Shown in pieces: positions 21,964 to 32,631 of a stretch of DNA of 64,000 nucleotides. This DNA comes from Megalonaias nervosa (Eukaryota > Mollusca > Bivalvia > Unionida > Unionidae). The notes beneath the pieces were generated by a model, which did not search any database, was not told the DNA's origin, and saw nothing but the letters and a program-made list of their open reading frames with translations. Within the stretch, counting starts at the first letter, position 1. Each line of letters begins with the position of its first letter. Location: the NCBI GenBank assembly GCA_016617855.1, contig JAECUM010001154.1:1-64000 (forward strand). The letters are read 5' to 3'. Position numbers and translations under genes: made by a program.

Positions 21964-24900
21964 TTAGACAAAATTACTTGTATAATGTCCAAGCGCTAGT
22001 GTGTTAATTCCGTCACTGCAATATCTTTTATCATCAAAATTACTTAGTCCCCGTTTTATGATCGTATCAGTTTCAAGTTTATGATGATTTGTTCTGATAA
22101 CATTTGTTTTGATAAAACTGACGCTATTGTTTAGCGCTGCTTTAAAATCGTCAAAATTCATCATCTTTTTCACATATCCTCGAGGAATACCTTTTGCTTT
22201 TTTTGTAAGTTTATTGTCGTCTAATATGACAGCATACATTTTACTCTTTAGCCCAACAAATTCTTTCACCGGCATAAACGTAAACTCATCTTTCATTTTA
22301 CCAATAACTTTTTCATTCGAATTATCTTGAAATCCACTACATGCTGGATAATCGGATAAATCGAACAGATTTTAACTATTGTAAATATCCTGATAGACAT
22401 CTTCACATTTTATATTATAAACTAGCGAGTCTGTATCAGTAAATAGCAACTCCGAATCTGGCCACTCCTTTTTGGTAAAATTATAGTGAAAATCGTACAT
22501 CAGCTACTTTGATATATCAAGTACAACTGCACCAACATAAATCAGTTTATTTAACTTTAAATTCGTCTTTCGCAGTTGTGTTGCAACAAGATTTTCATAA
22601 AATATTTTCATACTAACAAAACCATCATCGTTAACTAATTTATTTCTGCGATTTATGTCATTAACAATTTCAATAGAAACTTTTTTCTAATGTTTTCCAT
22701 TGTCTTTCCAAACACCTAGTTGTTCATTAATTTGAAAAAGTTTTTCTCAAATTTGGTTTTAGCCACAGCACGACGTTTCGTATTTAAGTCAATGTAATTT
22801 GCCATCCACCTCGACTGATTAAACTTTAGCACACGATGGACTTTTCTCAAAATTAGTCTAGCATCTACTGCTTGTTTTAAATTTTTGTAATGCATAACGT
22901 AATTTCTTTTATTTAACAAATTTGGAACTAGCTTATTAACAATCGAAGTTTTTGCTGTTGTCGTTGCTCGTTGTTCAGGTGATAATAAACTATAATTAAT
23001 CATCACTGACTCTGCACAAAAAGGATAATCGTTATGTAAATAGTGTAACGAACTAGGATAATCTAGATCAACTTCAACAAAATATGAAATATCAGAAAAA
23101 TCATGATTAATTTTTCTAGGTAAATCTTTTTCAGTTTCTTTAAGAAATTGATCTGGAGTTATCCAATGAAATCCTCTACACGGCATTGGTTCTGACATCG
23201 CATAGCTTTACAAATTATTAGTATAATGATAAATAATATGATTAGATGGGAAATTTTTATCATAATTTTTCAGATATTTGTTATTAGCTACTGCATATTT
23301 CTTTGCTATAACGCTAATTCCACCTCTGATACCTTTTTAAATAAAGTTAATCATATTGACATCTGTCAAGAGATTAATTCTATTTTGCTTGTTTTTAGTA
23401 GAGCGTCCCAAGACAATCCAGGTGAGGAATAATACCAACAGGGGTCTAGTCCATAATTGCTGTAGCTTACCGGACGAAAACTCTCAAAAACATCTTCTAG
23501 CAATAAAACATCTGCTTTCAAATATAAATCGTGATAATCACCAAATGTTTTAGAACTAAATTTATTCCAAATATCTTGTGCATATTTGTATTCGTCATCT
23601 GTGATATTTTTGTTTTTGAGTTGCGAGTAAAATTTATCTTTATCGGGAAGAGAAGTTTCATAAAATCTGCTCCAGTCATCGAGATACTCATACGGAAAGA
23701 TACCTTTTTTGTCAAATCGATATAGTTTTCACCAAAGCAACTTCGCAGATTATCAAAACTGTTACCAGCTTTTACAACATTTTCTACAAGATCTTCTAAT
23801 GAAACTAATGTAAATTGCAGACTGTCAATAAAACGTAATTTATCGAGCGTCACCAACATATACTTTTCAAAATTATTTGGAATACATTTTATTACGTTAT
23901 TTAATTTTAGTTTAGCTTCAATATTTTCATCACCAAAAGCTTCTACAATGATATGACTGTCATAGCCACGAAAGTTACGTAAAACTACAGGAATAAAATC
24001 TGGGCATGAAATTTTAAATTACAGCTGTTATGAGCTGCTCCACGATATTGGCCGGTCAAATAACAATGATCTCGCACTTTATCATGGACTCCATTGGAGT
24101 CTACCAGTAACTTTTCACAAACATGACAATTAACTGCCTCATCGAAATCGAGTTGTTGTTTAGCCGTTAATTTCATCGGAGCTGTTTTAAATAATCTGTT
24201 AGAAAATTTATTAACTTTGTCTATTAAATTTTTTAATAGCCATACGGCAAGATTTTCATCTCTATATAACTTTATCGGAGTAGAAAATTTATCATTAGCG
24301 CAACAAACTACTTTATAAGGCTACTCCGCAAGGAATATGTTGTTGTATTTTTCTAGTACTTGATTTATTCGGATTATTTTCTGCTCCAACCACAGGAACG
24401 AGTAGACACTCGAAATCAGCGTAAATAACAAAAGGAATATTTAGTTTATGATCATAATTTTTAAATTTTAATATTTTTTCTTTTTCGCTAGGCATAGCAA
24501 TTCTTTGAACGTTGACACAGTATTTGAGATGCTCCTGCAGTCTTCCATCGCTAGAAAAACCTTGCAAACAACTGTAGCAGAAATATTTTTTATTTTTATT
24601 TTTACTGTACTGTCTGCCAACTAGGCCGTTAAAGTTTTTTATCCAACAATAATGTCCCTGATAAAATAATAAATTTATTGTATTTTGTGTAGCATTTTCT
24701 GAGATATATCTCGGGTAAACGTTTTCTTGCTCATCTAGTCCGAAAACATTTACTGAGATACTGTTCTGTTTTTCAAACTTTGGTATATGATTTTCTGCCA
24801 CTGGAAAAGTTATTCCTAAAAACTTTAGTTCGTCTTTATATGGCAAATACTTTTCAATTCTGCCGGGGTGATCACACTGAGAATGTTTTGCAGAAAGAAT

Positions 24901-25464
24901 AGACCATTGAAAACATTTGTCATCATTGTTTCTGACATTTATACAGCATTTTTTGTTTTTAATTTTTTGAGCGAGATCGACATACAAACTACCGCGAAGT
25001 ACGTTATATTTTGCTGTGTGAAATAAAACTTCTTTTATCATTTCAAATTTCCAACCTGATCCTGATGAAGTAAATTCTTCTAATTTTTTGTTTATTTCTT
25101 GATGTATTTTATCGGCGACCATGGCAATGTTTGTTCCAGTTAATATTTTTCTCGATTTTGCTGTTAAATATGGTTCTGAAATTTCGCTGTCAAAACGTTT
25201 TGTTTCAAAAATTACATCAAGTATATCTACAGCTGCAAGTAACTTTGATAAAATCGTATGATATTGGACTATAAGGTTGATACTTTTATGAGCCGCAAGT
25301 TCTTCTGATATAATAGGTTGTAAAAGATGAAATAAATTTGTGGAGCTAAAATTTGCTAAAATTTTTGATCATCAAGTTTGTAACTGTTATCATAACCTGA
25401 AAATGCTGAAGCAATTTTTTCTGAATTGATAATGGTTTTTTTAGAAATATCTCGCAATTTTAAC
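21964..25464 (-). pseudogene. Protein-primed DNA polymerase B (pPolB), broken
   Basis: Replicative polymerase of Polintons. Visible in order: the N-terminal region; a Cys-rich segment F-C-Y-S-C-L; ExoI Y-A-D-F-E (near 24415); a zinc-type block C-H-V-C-E...R-D-H-C-Y-L-T-G-Q-Y-R-G-A-A-H (24130-24030); ExoII-like G-Y-D-S-H (about 23960); ExoIII-like Y-L-K-A-D; the polymerase block ending N-N-L-Y-G-Y-A-M-S (about 23190); and motif C, T-D-T-D-S (about 22435). About 1,165 codons. Frame changes near 25375, 24313, 23995 and others, plus in-frame TAG (about 22503) and TAA (about 22372), make it inactive. Catalytic residues at ExoI and motif C are still readable. Confidence 0.92.
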
Positions 25465-25544
25465 ATTATATATATAGTAATATTTTATATTTAATTGAAT
25501 TTTTTAAGATTCCTAATTAGAAATATGAAAAACCTTATAGTATA

Positions 25545-26369
25545 ATGACAGAAATTTTGAGAAATATCGATATGACAGCGGAAGAGCAAGAAACTTATAA
25601 TGTACATCCAATGTACAACTTATATGCTGCAAATGCATTAGGTTCTGTTATCAATATAGAATCTAAAAAATCTGTTGGCATATCAACACCAGCTGGTATG
25701 TTAATTTCAGTAAAAGGCGATAATACAGAAAGAATTAAAATGTTTAGAAAAGATTTTATTTATACTTTGTTTTGCAACGATATTCCAGAAGGACAGCGAG
25801 TATACAGAGTAAATAGCGCAGTTGCTGATGATAATATTGAAAATTTATCATTACAAAATGAATTTCAATCTCATCCAGTATTTGATTTATACGAGACAAA
25901 TGACAAGGGAATTATTAGACATAAAAGAACAAAAAAAGTTATTGGAAGTTTAAAAAGAAATGGATATCTTGGTGTGAATGTACGTGGAACAAAAACTCAT
26001 TTTGTTCATTATCAATATCATCGTTTTGTGTTTGAAACTTTTAACGGACTAATACCTAATGATTTAGTTGTTGATCATAAAAATGGTATTAAAACAGATA
26101 ATCATTTGGAAAACCTAGATTTAGTTACGCCAAAAGAAAACACAAGACGTGGAGCCGGTTTTGATGGTTCTAATTTTAAACATCCAACCAGACAAATAAT
26201 TTCAATAAATCTCGAAACTGGAGAAGAAATAAAATTTAAATCAATAGCATCTGCGGCAAAATATCATAAAATTGATCCACGTGCAATAAAATTTGTAGCT
26301 GATAATGTAACAAAATCAGCAACGTCAATGTTGACATTTGATAGATTTAGTTTTAAATACGATAACTAA
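25545..26369 (+). CDS. HNH homing-type endonuclease, 274 aa, intact
   Basis: Uninterrupted frame. Residues about 155-205 hold the HNH core: H-R-F-V-F-E-T-F-N-G, V-V-D-H-K-N-G, N-H-L-E-N-L, V-T-P-K-E-N. A C-terminal segment (I-S-I-N-L-E-T-G-E...S-I-A-S-A-A-K-Y) resembles a NUMOD1-type DNA-binding helix. The N-terminal half contains a second, weaker copy of the same layout (P-E-G-Q-R-V-Y-R-V-N-S-A...N-I-E-N-L-S-L). Encoded opposite to its neighbours, 81 bp from the polymerase start. Such enzymes nick or cut DNA and often behave as selfish genes inside viruses. Its intactness in a decayed element is notable. Confidence 0.85.
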   Translation: MTEILRNIDMTAEEQETYNVHPMYNLYAANALGSVINIESKKSVGISTPAGMLISVKGDNTERIKMFRKDFIYTLFCNDIPEGQRVYRVNSAVADDNIENLSLQNEFQSHPVFDLYETNDKGIIRHKRTKKVIGSLKRNGYLGVNVRGTKTHFVHYQYHRFVFETFNGLIPNDLVVDHKNGIKTDNHLENLDLVTPKENTRRGAGFDGSNFKHPTRQIISINLETGEEIKFKSIASAAKYHKIDPRAIKFVADNVTKSATSMLTFDRFSFKYDN

Positions 26370-26640
26370 TGATATTTTCTATATCATTTCGAGTAAGACA
26401 ATTATGACTAAATTCCATGACATCGTCGCGATTAAATCGTAATGTTATCATTTTATTTGTATCGAGTTTTATTTTGTCAGCTGCTGTTAATAAAAATTTG
26501 TCAGAATCACCTAATGTTATCACAACATCAACAAAATAAAAATTATATCCCAACAAACAATTTCGAATTGCCTCAGCTAATTCTTTGTGATTTAGTATAT
26601 TAACTCTTTGATGATATTTTATTTCTCCGAATATCTTATT
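26353..26640 (-). pseudogene. Hypothetical Polinton-1 protein, start lost
   Basis: An open frame without an early ATG runs from about 26638 (K-I-F-G-E-I-K-Y-H-Q-R-V-N-I-L) to I-E-N-I-I-S-Y-R-I at 26353. It overlaps the end of the HNH gene tail to tail by 17 bp. Not recognised. The codon use is like the other element genes. Confidence 0.4.
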
Positions 26641-26672
26641 ATTTATTAATTAGACAAAAGATTATTATAATA

Positions 26673-27157
26673 ATGAACTTAATTGAGAGACTGGCTAAAC
26701 TATATTCGGGAGATTTTGTTTCAGTTTCAAATTTTTCATTAGAAAATATTACTAATGATAGATTTGCTGATTATACTGAAAAAGATGTTTTGCATAACTA
26801 TGACGACGACGAAGATGATGTTGTTGTTAGTAAAAAACATTTAAGCAGACCAACAACTGGGCGATATGATGTTAAGTACCATATTGCTAAACAATAATAA
26901 AATTTAATTTTACTGTTGTCGAGCATCAAATATTTTGGCAACTTATAAAACCCTTTTTAAACGTAAAAATAACTGGACAACAAAGAAATATAAAATACGA
27001 TTTTATTTTTGTTAAAATGTTTAATTTAATGCCAGTTAATGACACAAGAAAAGCACACTTAATTTCTTTATGTAAACCAGTAAATTGTAAATCCGTACTA
27101 ATAAAATACGAAGAAATTTATAATAATATTATTCGATCGCAGTCAATGAAATCGACT
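26673..27157 (+). pseudogene. Hypothetical protein, one frameshift
   Basis: ATG 26673 gives 74 residues with an acidic run (Y-D-D-D-E-D-D). One base slip near 26890 leads into a further 90 open codons (F-N-F-T-V-V-E-H-Q-I-F-W-Q-L ... K-S-V-L-I-K-Y-E-E-I) ending at 27157, tail to tail with the integrase gene (overlap 29 bp). Not recognised; plus-strand and placed between polymerase and integrase like the HNH gene. Confidence 0.45.
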
Positions 27158-28523
27158 TAGTTGGTAGCCAGCTGTTAAATTTATCGCTATATCCACGCCA
27201 TTTTACTAAACTTTCGTTGCCGCGCTTTTTAATAACTTTTTCAATAACAAATATATCTTGTTCTGTTTTCTGAAGTTCTTGCTCGTAAAAACTGCCAGTT
27301 ATAGGCTCACCTAATAAATCTTTCAACGAGTATGTAACTGGTATTGTTAAAAGTACTTTATCAACAACAAATACTTCTTTGCTCCAATTATGAGTATATC
27401 CTTTTTCAAATGTTTTTTTCGTCAAAGAAATTCTAACTTTATAACCAACTTTAAATTTATGTCTGCGGTACATGTTTTCGTTTGCTAATATTGGATTTGC
27501 AATCGCGTCGTTTGGCGACATTTTACTTTTGCCTAGCGAAATGGATCTGTGTTTCGTGTTATTATACTTGTCAACAATGTTTTGTAAATTGTCAATATAT
27601 TTATTCGTATTTTTAGCTGTCAAATACTTGTGGAATTTTTTCGTTGAGCGTGCGATTAAATCGCTCGATGATGACGCTTTTGCCCTCATTTCCTGTGACA
27701 TATTTTTTAATGTTATTTTGTTCCAAAAACTGTTCAAATTTTTTATTGAAAAATTCTGTTCCATGATCAGTCCAGATTCTATTTGGTTTTCTTTCTGTGT
27801 TAACAATAATTTGTTTTAGCGCATCAGTCATCGATGTCCTTGTTTTATCTGAAACGGGTATACTAAAAGCGTATTTACTAAAAACATCTACAATATTAAA
27901 AAGATATCTCTTTGGAGCGCCATCGGCGCCAAAGTTAAACTGAGCTAGATTTGAGATATCAACTAAATCTATCGCCCAAATATCATCAACGGCATTTGCG
28001 ACAACTTTACGTCCCGGAAACTTTTTCTTTTAGGTCTATGTAGCTCTAAGGCAAGATCATCATATAATTCTTTCTTACCGAGACCAAGTTTATATTTTGC
28101 TCTAATAAAACCCTGGACCAGCCTTCGGTCAACACATTCTCGCATATTTACAGGTTTCATATCACGAAGTTCGTCTAACATTACTTTATCGCAACTATGC
28201 TTATTCTGTTCGCTGTCTGGAAGTTCAATATCTCTGTAGCAGATATCATGGCGCATTGCTATTGCATCAACTTGATTGTAAGGCTCTTGTCCTGGCAGTG
28301 GATTATCGGTTTCGTCAAGTTGTTTATCAAGAGGATTATAAGGTCCAGTATATTTATGGCCTGGCAATGTCCAACCGCCTTTTGGTTTCGACAATTTGCC
28401 AATAAATTTATGTACATCTATACCTGTTTCAATTATTTCTCTGTTTTTACATTTCTGACAATATGTAACAATTTTATTTTGCTCGAGACATAAATCTCTA
28501 TCACAATCGCACTCGCATGTCAT
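27129..28523 (-). pseudogene. PLA2-like / retroviral-type integrase / chromodomain fusion, two frameshifts
   Basis: The N-terminal part has Cys pairs, then a phospholipase A2-like core G-P-Y-N-P-L...N-Q-V-D-A-I-A-M-R-H-D-I-C-Y (28360-28250). A basic linker leads, after a frame slip in an A-run near 28022, into the integrase: D-D-I-W-A-I-D-L-V-D (first Asp), W-T-D-H-G-T-E-F (second Asp), I-I-E-R-F-N-R-T-L (Glu). A second slip in an A-run near 27645 precedes the C-terminal domain and a chromodomain (F-V-I-E-K-V-I-K-K...L-V-K-W-R-G-Y-S). The DDE residues are all present. The fusion order matches animal Polinton-type proteins I recall. Integrase inserts the element; the PLA2-like part is by analogy a membrane-passage enzyme of the particle. 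Confidence 0.88.
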
Positions 28524-28564
28524 TATTTATTTTATGACTGACAAATTTTTCAGATAATATTATT

Positions 28565-28753
28565 TCAGTCGTCTACTAAAATAATCTCCGGACAACCCGC
28601 TCCGGACAACTTTGTTTTTGGTAAAAACATACTTTTTCTTTTTCCACAGATTTCACAAATACTTTTCAGCATTATTCTATTATTTTTTATTTTTTCTGTT
28701 TTTTCATCTTTACTTTCTGTTTTAGTTTTACACTTAAGACAATATGTTGACAT
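28565..28753 (-). CDS. Small zinc-ribbon protein, 62 aa
   Basis: Starts M-S-T-Y-C-L-K-C-K-T and has a second pair C-E-I-C-G-K-R-K-S-M-F. Two C-x(2)-C pairs about 30 residues apart form a zinc ribbon like the DUF5679-type proteins of Polintons and giant viruses. It starts 6 bp after the protease stop and ends 41 bp before the PLA2-integrase gene, typical packing. Confidence 0.75.
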   Translation of the reverse strand: MSTYCLKCKTKTESKDEKTEKIKNNRIMLKSICEICGKRKSMFLPKTKLSGAGCPEIILVDD

Positions 28754-28759
28754 TGTATA

Positions 28760-29166
28760 TCAGTGAGTTTCGATAAAATTTAATGCAATCTCATCATTAG
28801 CGTGAGAAGGTTGTTTGTCAAATTGCAAAATAAACTTTAAAAAATCTGGATTTTCGTCATCTGTTTAATAAACATTACGCAATAATATCCACAAGCGCAA
28901 GTTCCACCTGGTTGAATTTGATTAGACGAATAATTTATTATTTTTCTTTTACTCATATATTTTTTTACTGCGTCACTTGGTGGAATTCTGAATGAGTCAA
29001 AATAATTGTTATCAAAAACAGCTACCCAATGTGTGCCAGATCCGTCATTAAAATCTTGTATATTTATAATACACGAACCTGGAGACGCTAGCGATGGAAT
29101 CGCTATAAGTTCATCTTTAGAATAAACACCACTGAAATTTTTTAATTTTTTTAATTTATCAAGCAT
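28760..29166 (-). pseudogene. Adenain-type cysteine protease, one frameshift
   Basis: The open part (109 residues) holds G-S-G-T-H-W-V-A-V-F (His), Y-F-D-S-F (Asp) and Q-P-G-G-T-C-A-C-G-Y-Y-C with Gln seven residues before the Cys of C-G, as in adenovirus protease. A slip near 28866 shifts it into a 33-codon tail ending F-I-E-T-H at 28760. All catalytic residues lie before the slip. Probable virion maturation protease. Confidence 0.88.
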
Positions 29167-29189
29167 ATCAAAATTACTTAACGCAGACT

Positions 29190-29381
29190 TTATCTCCTTG
29201 TTCCTGGCAACATTAGTCCTCGTCCTACTCCTAACAGATTTGGTAACAGACTTCCCGCCAATCCTGCTAGTAATGGAGCTATTGGAATAAATCCACCTTT
29301 TCTCCTTGGTTGTGTCTTTTTTTTCGTCGTTGTCTTTCTTTTCGTTGTTGTCTTTCTTTTTGCTGTTTTTCGTTTAGGCAT
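29190..29381 (-). CDS. Small basic virion-type protein (adenovirus X-like), 63 aa
   Basis: The first 28 residues are Lys/Arg/Thr repeats (K-R-K-T-T-T-K), then G-G-F-I-P-I-A-P-L-L-A-G-L-A-G and a short Arg end. A basic region plus a hydrophobic glycine-rich segment resembles the adenovirus pX/mu-type core peptides reported in adintoviruses. DNA condensation is inference. Lies 23 bp upstream of the protease. Confidence 0.65.
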   Translation of the reverse strand: MPKRKTAKRKTTTKRKTTTKKKTQPRRKGGFIPIAPLLAGLAGSLLPNLLGVGRGLMLPGTRR

Positions 29382-29433
29382 TTTATTTATCAGTCACATA
29401 AAATTACCATCGACATTCATACGAAACATTAAA

Positions 29434-29828
29434 CTAAACGAAAATTTTCTTTATTCCATGACCTTCAACTGCTTTTTTCGTTGCCCCAGATACTGCTCCA
29501 GACGCTGCTGCTAATCCTAATGTACCTAACACTGGCAACATTTTAGGTATTAACGTTCTGGCCATTATAGATAGTGCCGGACCGAAGAAACCACCTTGTT
29601 TTGACATTGCAGTTATTTGTGCAGCACTTAAATTTAAAACAAAAGGTTTTTGCGCTCGTATTTATTTTCTTGTTTTTTGGTTAACATTAATTTTGTTAAA
29701 GTACCTAAAACACCTTTGGTGTTAGGGTTGACCTTTAATAAAACCTGCCTCTTCTTTGCAACAGCAGCTGCTAATTTTTTAACTTGACCATCTGTCAAAT
29801 ATATTTCTTTTACAATATATTTTGTCAT
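29434..29828 (-). pseudogene. Small virion protein with hydrophobic tail, one frameshift
   Basis: The N-terminal repeat-like segments (Y-L-T-D-G-Q-V-K-K-L-A-A-A and, after a slip near 29650, L-N-L-S-A-A-Q-I-T-A-M) end in G-G-F-F-G-P-A-L-S and an Ala/Gly/Leu-rich hydrophobic tail. This layout is common next to the capsid genes of Polintons; Polinton-2 has the equivalent at 52125-52361. Possibly a membrane-active minor virion protein. Confidence 0.6.
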
Positions 29829-29865
29829 CTTATATTAAAGTTACAGATAAAACTTGTACCGACAT

Positions 29866-31386
29866 TTAACCTCCGACAGAGTCAATTGTAACAAATCTAT
29901 CGCTTATTACTAATGCATATACATAAAATGGTACAGCTGGAGCTGCTTCTAGTGTCCAAGTAATTTCAATATCAGCTGTGCTGTCTACAGCTCGCTCGCT
30001 ATGTTTACTAATATCAAAATAAAATATCGGATAAAGTGTACGAAATTCCTCTACTGATATCTGAGATCCATCTCCAACATCTTGATATTTTTGCAATGCG
30101 TCGAGTAAATACATGTACGGTCTAGTAATGTTTTTATCCTCATCATCTGCAAAATTACATTCTATCGCTCGCTCCGGATATTGCTTTGAATTTATTCTAG
30201 CATATATTCGTCTAACATTAGCATTATCAAATATCACATTATTTTGTTGTTGGCTATTACGTCGCGCTTGTTGCTGAAATGCAATAAATAATTGCCGTGG
30301 CTTTTGTTCAGTTGACGTCGTTGTGACTCGCCATGTGTAGTCTGTGGTATTCGGAACTGCTGTTTGATATATTTTATGTTGCTGAAAATAAATTCTATTC
30401 GTATGTTTTTGCAGCATATCATTTAATTCCGCCGTTTTAGTGATAGACGGAGTTATTCTTGGCATCCATAGTGCAAGTTTGTTTATGACAAATTGTACAT
30501 TATCTCCGCCTGACCTAAACAGGCAGTCGTTTTGTTCTGACCGATTTAAAATAAGCGTATGTTTAACTCCACGAAATACTTTATTATAATCGCGACAAAA
30601 GCCAAATATTCTACTTAACGGCAGCATCATTGTAATTTGACTTAATACTGCTGCAAGTGCCTTTCTCTTAACATAACCCTCATTATAAAGTATATTTCCT
30701 ACAGTAACTAAATTATTAACAAAATTTACCATTGCAACGCCGTCCGCAGCTGGATATGGTGCTGCTATACCAAGATTATTGCAAGCAGCAGTAAGTGAGA
30801 TTCTTGTAGCGTCTGCATTAGCGGCTGCATCTGGTGCGACTATACCAAAATTGGCAGCATTAGCAATAAGAAAACCTCTTACAATTGCAGCATCTGCAGC
30901 GGCATCAGCTCCATGTGCAAAAATGCTTCTCAATAAAAACTCACCAGGTGCAGCTGCCCCAGCTCCAGTGTCTTTAAACCACATCATATTAGTTGCAGTT
31001 GATTTGGAGTAATCATCGGAAAACGAAATAATATTTAAGATTGTACTTGCAACTTGTAAGTGATTTGAAATATCTTCGACAGTTTGATTGGCCAGCTGAT
31101 ATCGAGCACTTCTAAATAAACACCAACCATCATTTATAAGAGCTACTTCTGCGTTAGCTGCAATTACGGCAGGTGCGGCAGGTGCTGTTATAATCTGACC
31201 ACGAACTTCCAACATTGCTTCATGAGGAAGTAGAAATACGTGCTCGTCTCTAGTATTAAATGTTCTGTCGCCAGCCTTATTAGGTTCGTTAGAATTTTCA
31301 TCGAGATATTCAACATATTCAAATTCTGTTACCGTGTCGTCTGTGTCATAAGTTTCTGCCAAATCGAGATAATTTTCTACAGACAT
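29866..31386 (-). CDS. Major capsid protein (double jelly-roll), 506 aa
   Basis: Open throughout; I chose ATG 31386 (M-S-V-E-N-Y-L) over one eight codons upstream because the family starts near an acidic segment. Blocks: L-P-H-E-A-M-L-E-V-R-G, A-L-I-N-D-G-W-C-L-F, M-M-W-F-K-D-T-G, K-H-T-L-I-L, L-A-L-W-M-P-R-I-T-P. The C-terminal part contains S-K-Q-Y-P-E-R-A-I-E-C. Polinton-2 encodes a homologue with the same blocks (K-H-T-V-V-L, L-S-L-W-M-P). An insertion rich in Ala (about residues 130-230) is unusual. Builds the icosahedral shell. Confidence 0.85.
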   Translation of the reverse strand: MSVENYLDLAETYDTDDTVTEFEYVEYLDENSNEPNKAGDRTFNTRDEHVFLLPHEAMLEVRGQIITAPAAPAVIAANAEVALINDGWCLFRSARYQLANQTVEDISNHLQVASTILNIISFSDDYSKSTATNMMWFKDTGAGAAAPGEFLLRSIFAHGADAAADAAIVRGFLIANAANFGIVAPDAAANADATRISLTAACNNLGIAAPYPAADGVAMVNFVNNLVTVGNILYNEGYVKRKALAAVLSQITMMLPLSRIFGFCRDYNKVFRGVKHTLILNRSEQNDCLFRSGGDNVQFVINKLALWMPRITPSITKTAELNDMLQKHTNRIYFQQHKIYQTAVPNTTDYTWRVTTTSTEQKPRQLFIAFQQQARRNSQQQNNVIFDNANVRRIYARINSKQYPERAIECNFADDEDKNITRPYMYLLDALQKYQDVGDGSQISVEEFRTLYPIFYFDISKHSERAVDSTADIEITWTLEAAPAVPFYVYALVISDRFVTIDSVGG

Positions 31387-31426
31387 TTTTTTATTTATTA
31401 GGTTACACAAAATTTTGAGAGTGAAG

Positions 31427-31793
31427 CTATTTCAGTGTTGTTACTTTAGATATTAATTTTTGTATAATTTGTTCTCCTCGTGGTGATAAAAGTTTTTTTG
31501 TCGTTGTTATCATTGCGCGTTGAGTTTCTTTTGTTGGCGTGATTTCTGAAATAGCTTGTTTGATTGTCGGTATACCGCTTTACGGTGGGCTTTTTATTTT
31601 ATCAGCTATTTTTTTTTCCAACAGCAGTTCCAGCAGCAGATGCAGCTCCAGTTGCAAAAGCTTTTGATGCGTCAAGTGCAATTGGTGCAACTTTATGAGC
31701 TATTCCTGGAGCATTTTCTATAATTTTAGCAAATATATTTCCCAAAATTCCTCAGACTATTTTTCTTCGATAAACTTTTCTTCTCTGTTTCAT
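31427..31793 (-). pseudogene. Small Ala/Lys-rich virion-type protein, broken
   Basis: ATG 31793 begins M-K-Q-R-R-K-V-Y-R-R-K-I; an in-frame TGA follows at codon 14. Then comes an amphipathic stretch (I-A-H-K-V-A-P-I-A-L-D-A-S-K-A-F) and, after a slip in an A-run near 31615 and further stops, a tail ending K-L-I-S-K-V-T-T-L-K. It sits between major and minor capsid genes, where Polintons have pVI-like proteins. Function not proven. Confidence 0.5.
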
Positions 31794-31846
31794 TATATCT
31801 GAGGTTGCATAATTTTACTTCCAAATCATTTTAGAAAATATGTTTA

Positions 31847-32608
31847 CTATTGTTCGTGTAAGTGTAAATAATAAGTAACAATTTCATTGTTAAAATATAA
31901 CTGTCTTCCAGACTGATCTGTCAATTGCATATTTCTTTCTGTTATTTGATTTTCTACGTTTAACGGATAATAAATAACTTGACGTGGACTAATTTGCATC
32001 AGAGATCCTGGTGGAACATCTGGTGAAAAACTGTATATTGTTTGTCCTTTACTACCTAAGGCTGAGTAAGATCCAGATGCAATAGAGCAATTTACCAATA
32101 TTGTGTTTACATCAGTTATATTTACTGGCAGTTGGGCGTCATACGTTTCGGGATTATCACGATTAAGAGCAGGATATATATAATTATAAAATCCTATTAG
32201 TGGTGCGATACTTGTTTGCGATACAAGACTAATTGTTATATCTTTTAATTTCATTCTAGCGCGTAACGTATTATAATTTGGTGTAAGCTCAAAATTATCA
32301 GCGATACCTTTATTTTTTGTTATAAGTTCTTTTATTATTTTATTTAGATCAGTGACATTATAAGCTCCTTGTGGAATTTTAATTGTTTTCCACGTGACAA
32401 ATGGTGAAGGACGTATAGGAACAGTAAATGCAAATTCATCATTTACTCAAGTTTTTGCATTAGCCATAGAATGCCAACAAGTGCAGGAAATTAGTCCAAT
32501 TTCATATTGTTTTTCACGATCTAGTTCTATTGGCGGAATATACTTTACTGAAAAAATTGAGCTATCTTTATCAGATTGGCTAGAGTCTAGTAATAATGTT
32601 GCTGACAT
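31847..32608 (-). pseudogene. Minor capsid protein (penton, single jelly-roll), one in-frame stop
   Basis: ATG 32608 starts M-S-A-T-L-L-L-D-S-S. The family hallmarks W-K-T-I-K-I-P-Q-G-A-Y and P-N-Y-N-T-L-R are followed by I-G-F-Y-N-Y-I-Y-P and a beta-rich C-terminus ending Y-Y-L-H-L-H-E-Q. 253 sense codons are interrupted by one TGA near 32448. It forms pentons at capsid vertices in Polinton-type particles. Confidence 0.8.
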
Positions 32609-32631
32609 TTATTATTATATTTTTTATAAAA

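Noticed and set aside
27472..27819. Plus-strand 115-residue hydrophobic frame
   Set aside because: Antisense shadow of the Polinton-1 integrase.
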